In this document: piece after piece, positions 63,006 to 64,000 of the stretch
Numbering within the stretch: the stretch's first letter is position 1
Layout of the letters: every line of letters starts with the position of its first letter
NCBI GenBank assembly: GCA_034231615.1
Contig: CM067322.1
Span: forward strand, 61,189,245 to 61,253,244
Reading direction: 5' to 3'
Length of the DNA stretch: 64,000 nucleotides
From: Meghimatium bilineatum
Lineage: Eukaryota > Mollusca > Gastropoda > Stylommatophora > Philomycidae
Notes under the pieces: generated by a model
The model's database searches: none
What the model saw: the letters and a program-made list of their open reading frames with translations, nothing else
What the model was told of the DNA's origin: nothing
Program-made: the position numbers and the translations under genes

Positions 63006-63184
63006 CAGTGGCGTAGCGAGGGTGGGAGGGGGCGGAGGTGCGGACCGCCCCGGGCGGCATCATCGGGAGGGCGGCAAATTTATTTTCGTCCAGTCTTTCA
63101 CAATCACTGACATATTTTTTTAATGTCACAAGGGCGGAAAATTATGATTCGCATTGGGCGCCATTGACCCACGCTACGCCACTG
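63006..63184. mobile_element. hAT-type MITE, 179 bp
   Basis: Ends CAGTGGCGTAGCGAGGGTG and, on the right, ACGCTACGCCACTG. The 8-bp target-site duplication is CGTGGAAT/CATGGAAT (62998-63005 and 63185-63192), one mismatch. CAGTGGCGTAGC termini are typical of non-autonomous hAT elements. Confidence 0.88.
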
Positions 63185-63192
63185 CATGGAAT

Positions 63193-63849
63193 TCAAATTT
63201 ACCGATCATTGCGGCAAAAATATCACAACCGTGTTAGTCCATCTGGTTTTGACTAGTGTCCCGTTGCTTGTGTGTTGTCCATGAAGAAAGCAATAAATAG
63301 TAATACGGCCAGCTATTATGAATGTTGGTAGAAGCGATTAGAAAGGTTTGCATATAGATCATCCACTTCATGATCTTAGCTTTAATGAATTTTGCCATTA
63401 ACTGCTGAATTCGATTCAACCCCTTTATCTGAAGTTTGCCTCGAGGTTGTAAGAAAGTCACAGCCAAGTTCCCTCCGGAGTAGGAGATGTAAAGACTGCT
63501 CGCTACATAACACTTTGAGACTACGCGGAGTAAAATAGTCATCTGGGACTTGCTAATGCTTGAGAAAACGTCATCATAAAAAGAATGCACCAAACAAAAA
63601 CAAAAAATATATATTTAAAATTCGGAATTTTATTTTGCTTTAGACGTCAGTTGTTCTTTGTAATTTATGTTTGGATCAAACGTAATTTTTTCCGAATTGC
63701 ACTTAAGTTTTGGATATTTGTTTGAAACGTTATTCGTTTCTTAACTGTATTTTCTATCTATTATAATGTCTCTGATTTTGTTTGTGGAGTCGCAGGATTG
63801 AATGATGATCGGTTTTCGAGTTATAGCAAGCTTGGTTACTTGATATGCT
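63193..63849. other. Nothing recognised
   Basis: A 119-codon antisense open stretch (63593-63234) lacks domains and splice context. Probably chance. Confidence 0.4.
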
Positions 63850-63926
63850 GTAATACTGTGTCGTGTCAGAATGTTGGTAACTCCTTCAATGCACCTTCTT
63901 ATTGGTCTTCCTCTGTATCTTACTGT
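63850..63926 (-). mobile_element. LINE tail, family E
   Basis: The minus strand encodes RYRGRPIRRCIEGVTNILTR, then HSITAYQVTKLA, the GRPR.RW..GV block of a LINE C-terminus. It is interrupted by the I-like LINE end that follows. Confidence 0.6.
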
Positions 63927-63927
63927 T

Positions 63928-64000
63928 TTCTTCTTCGTTCGTTCACTTGAAACATGTCGGTATCTGTAATTCTGTCTCCTTAATAGTTTCTTTTGTAGTT
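63928..64000 (-). mobile_element. I-like LINE 3' end, cut by the window edge
   Basis: TTCTTCGTTCGTTCACTTGA then AACATGTCGGTATCTGTAAT matches the 3' UTR and tail of the copies at 3577 and 43758 (antisense). The remainder lies to the right of the window. Confidence 0.85.

Noticed and set aside
63234-63593. 119-codon antisense frame near the right edge
   Set aside because: No motif, no plausible splice sites and no conserved-looking composition.

Overview
The window looks like AT-rich, repeat-dense nuclear DNA of an invertebrate animal. GT-AG introns, metazoan non-LTR retrotransposons, mariner/hAT relics and tRNA-derived SINEs all point that way. The repeat mix resembles a lophotrochozoan, perhaps a mollusc, but this is inference and no species is assigned. 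Only two host genes can be supported, both on the + strand. All other long open frames belong to transposons or are shadows of them.

Region 1 (1-20.7 kb) is mostly a gene for a small MARVEL-type multi-span membrane protein. Its last four coding exons are 2670-2839, 9216-9344, 12592-12622 (a 31-nt microexon) and 20445-20630. The exon phases fit perfectly, and the upstream exon(s) lie outside the window. Two very similar I-like LINEs (APE endonuclease, RT, RNase H) sit in its introns in opposite orientation. One is antisense and 5'-truncated in the first visible intron (3577-6608). The other is sense and near full length in the third (12696-16749). Each has its own target-site duplication. The same introns hold a TA-flanked 899-bp DNA element, MITEs, a tRNA-SINE with 13-bp target-site duplications, and minisatellites.

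Region 2 (20.7-38 kb) is intergenic. It contains 3' ends of several LINE families, a mariner copy with recognisable terminal inverted repeats (28408-29696), a Tc1-like relic, long TA microsatellites, and an RTE-like LINE whose endonuclease part is inverted relative to its RT part (34.5-37.7 kb).

Region 3 (38.2-38.7 kb) is the first coding exon of GTP cyclohydrolase I (GCH1). It ends in phase 1 at a GC splice donor. No later GCH1 exon was recognised, so the rest of the gene probably lies to the right of the window or beyond a very long intron.

Region 4 (38.8-64 kb) would then be GCH1 intron 1 and/or intergenic DNA. It is filled with LINE tails, one LINE carrying a nested I-like LINE fragment with a 12-bp duplication, a second mariner relic, hAT MITEs, SINEs and tandem repeats.

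The most interesting signals are these. (a) The last MARVEL exon is open in a second frame that would be used if the 31-nt microexon were skipped, and that frame again encodes a hydrophobic segment. (b) The inverted LINE pair flanks exactly the two middle MARVEL exons. (c) A roughly 160-bp repeat family, called R160 here, has ends resembling the 5' leader and (GAA)n tail of the I-like LINE. (d) The GCH1 first intron uses a GC donor.
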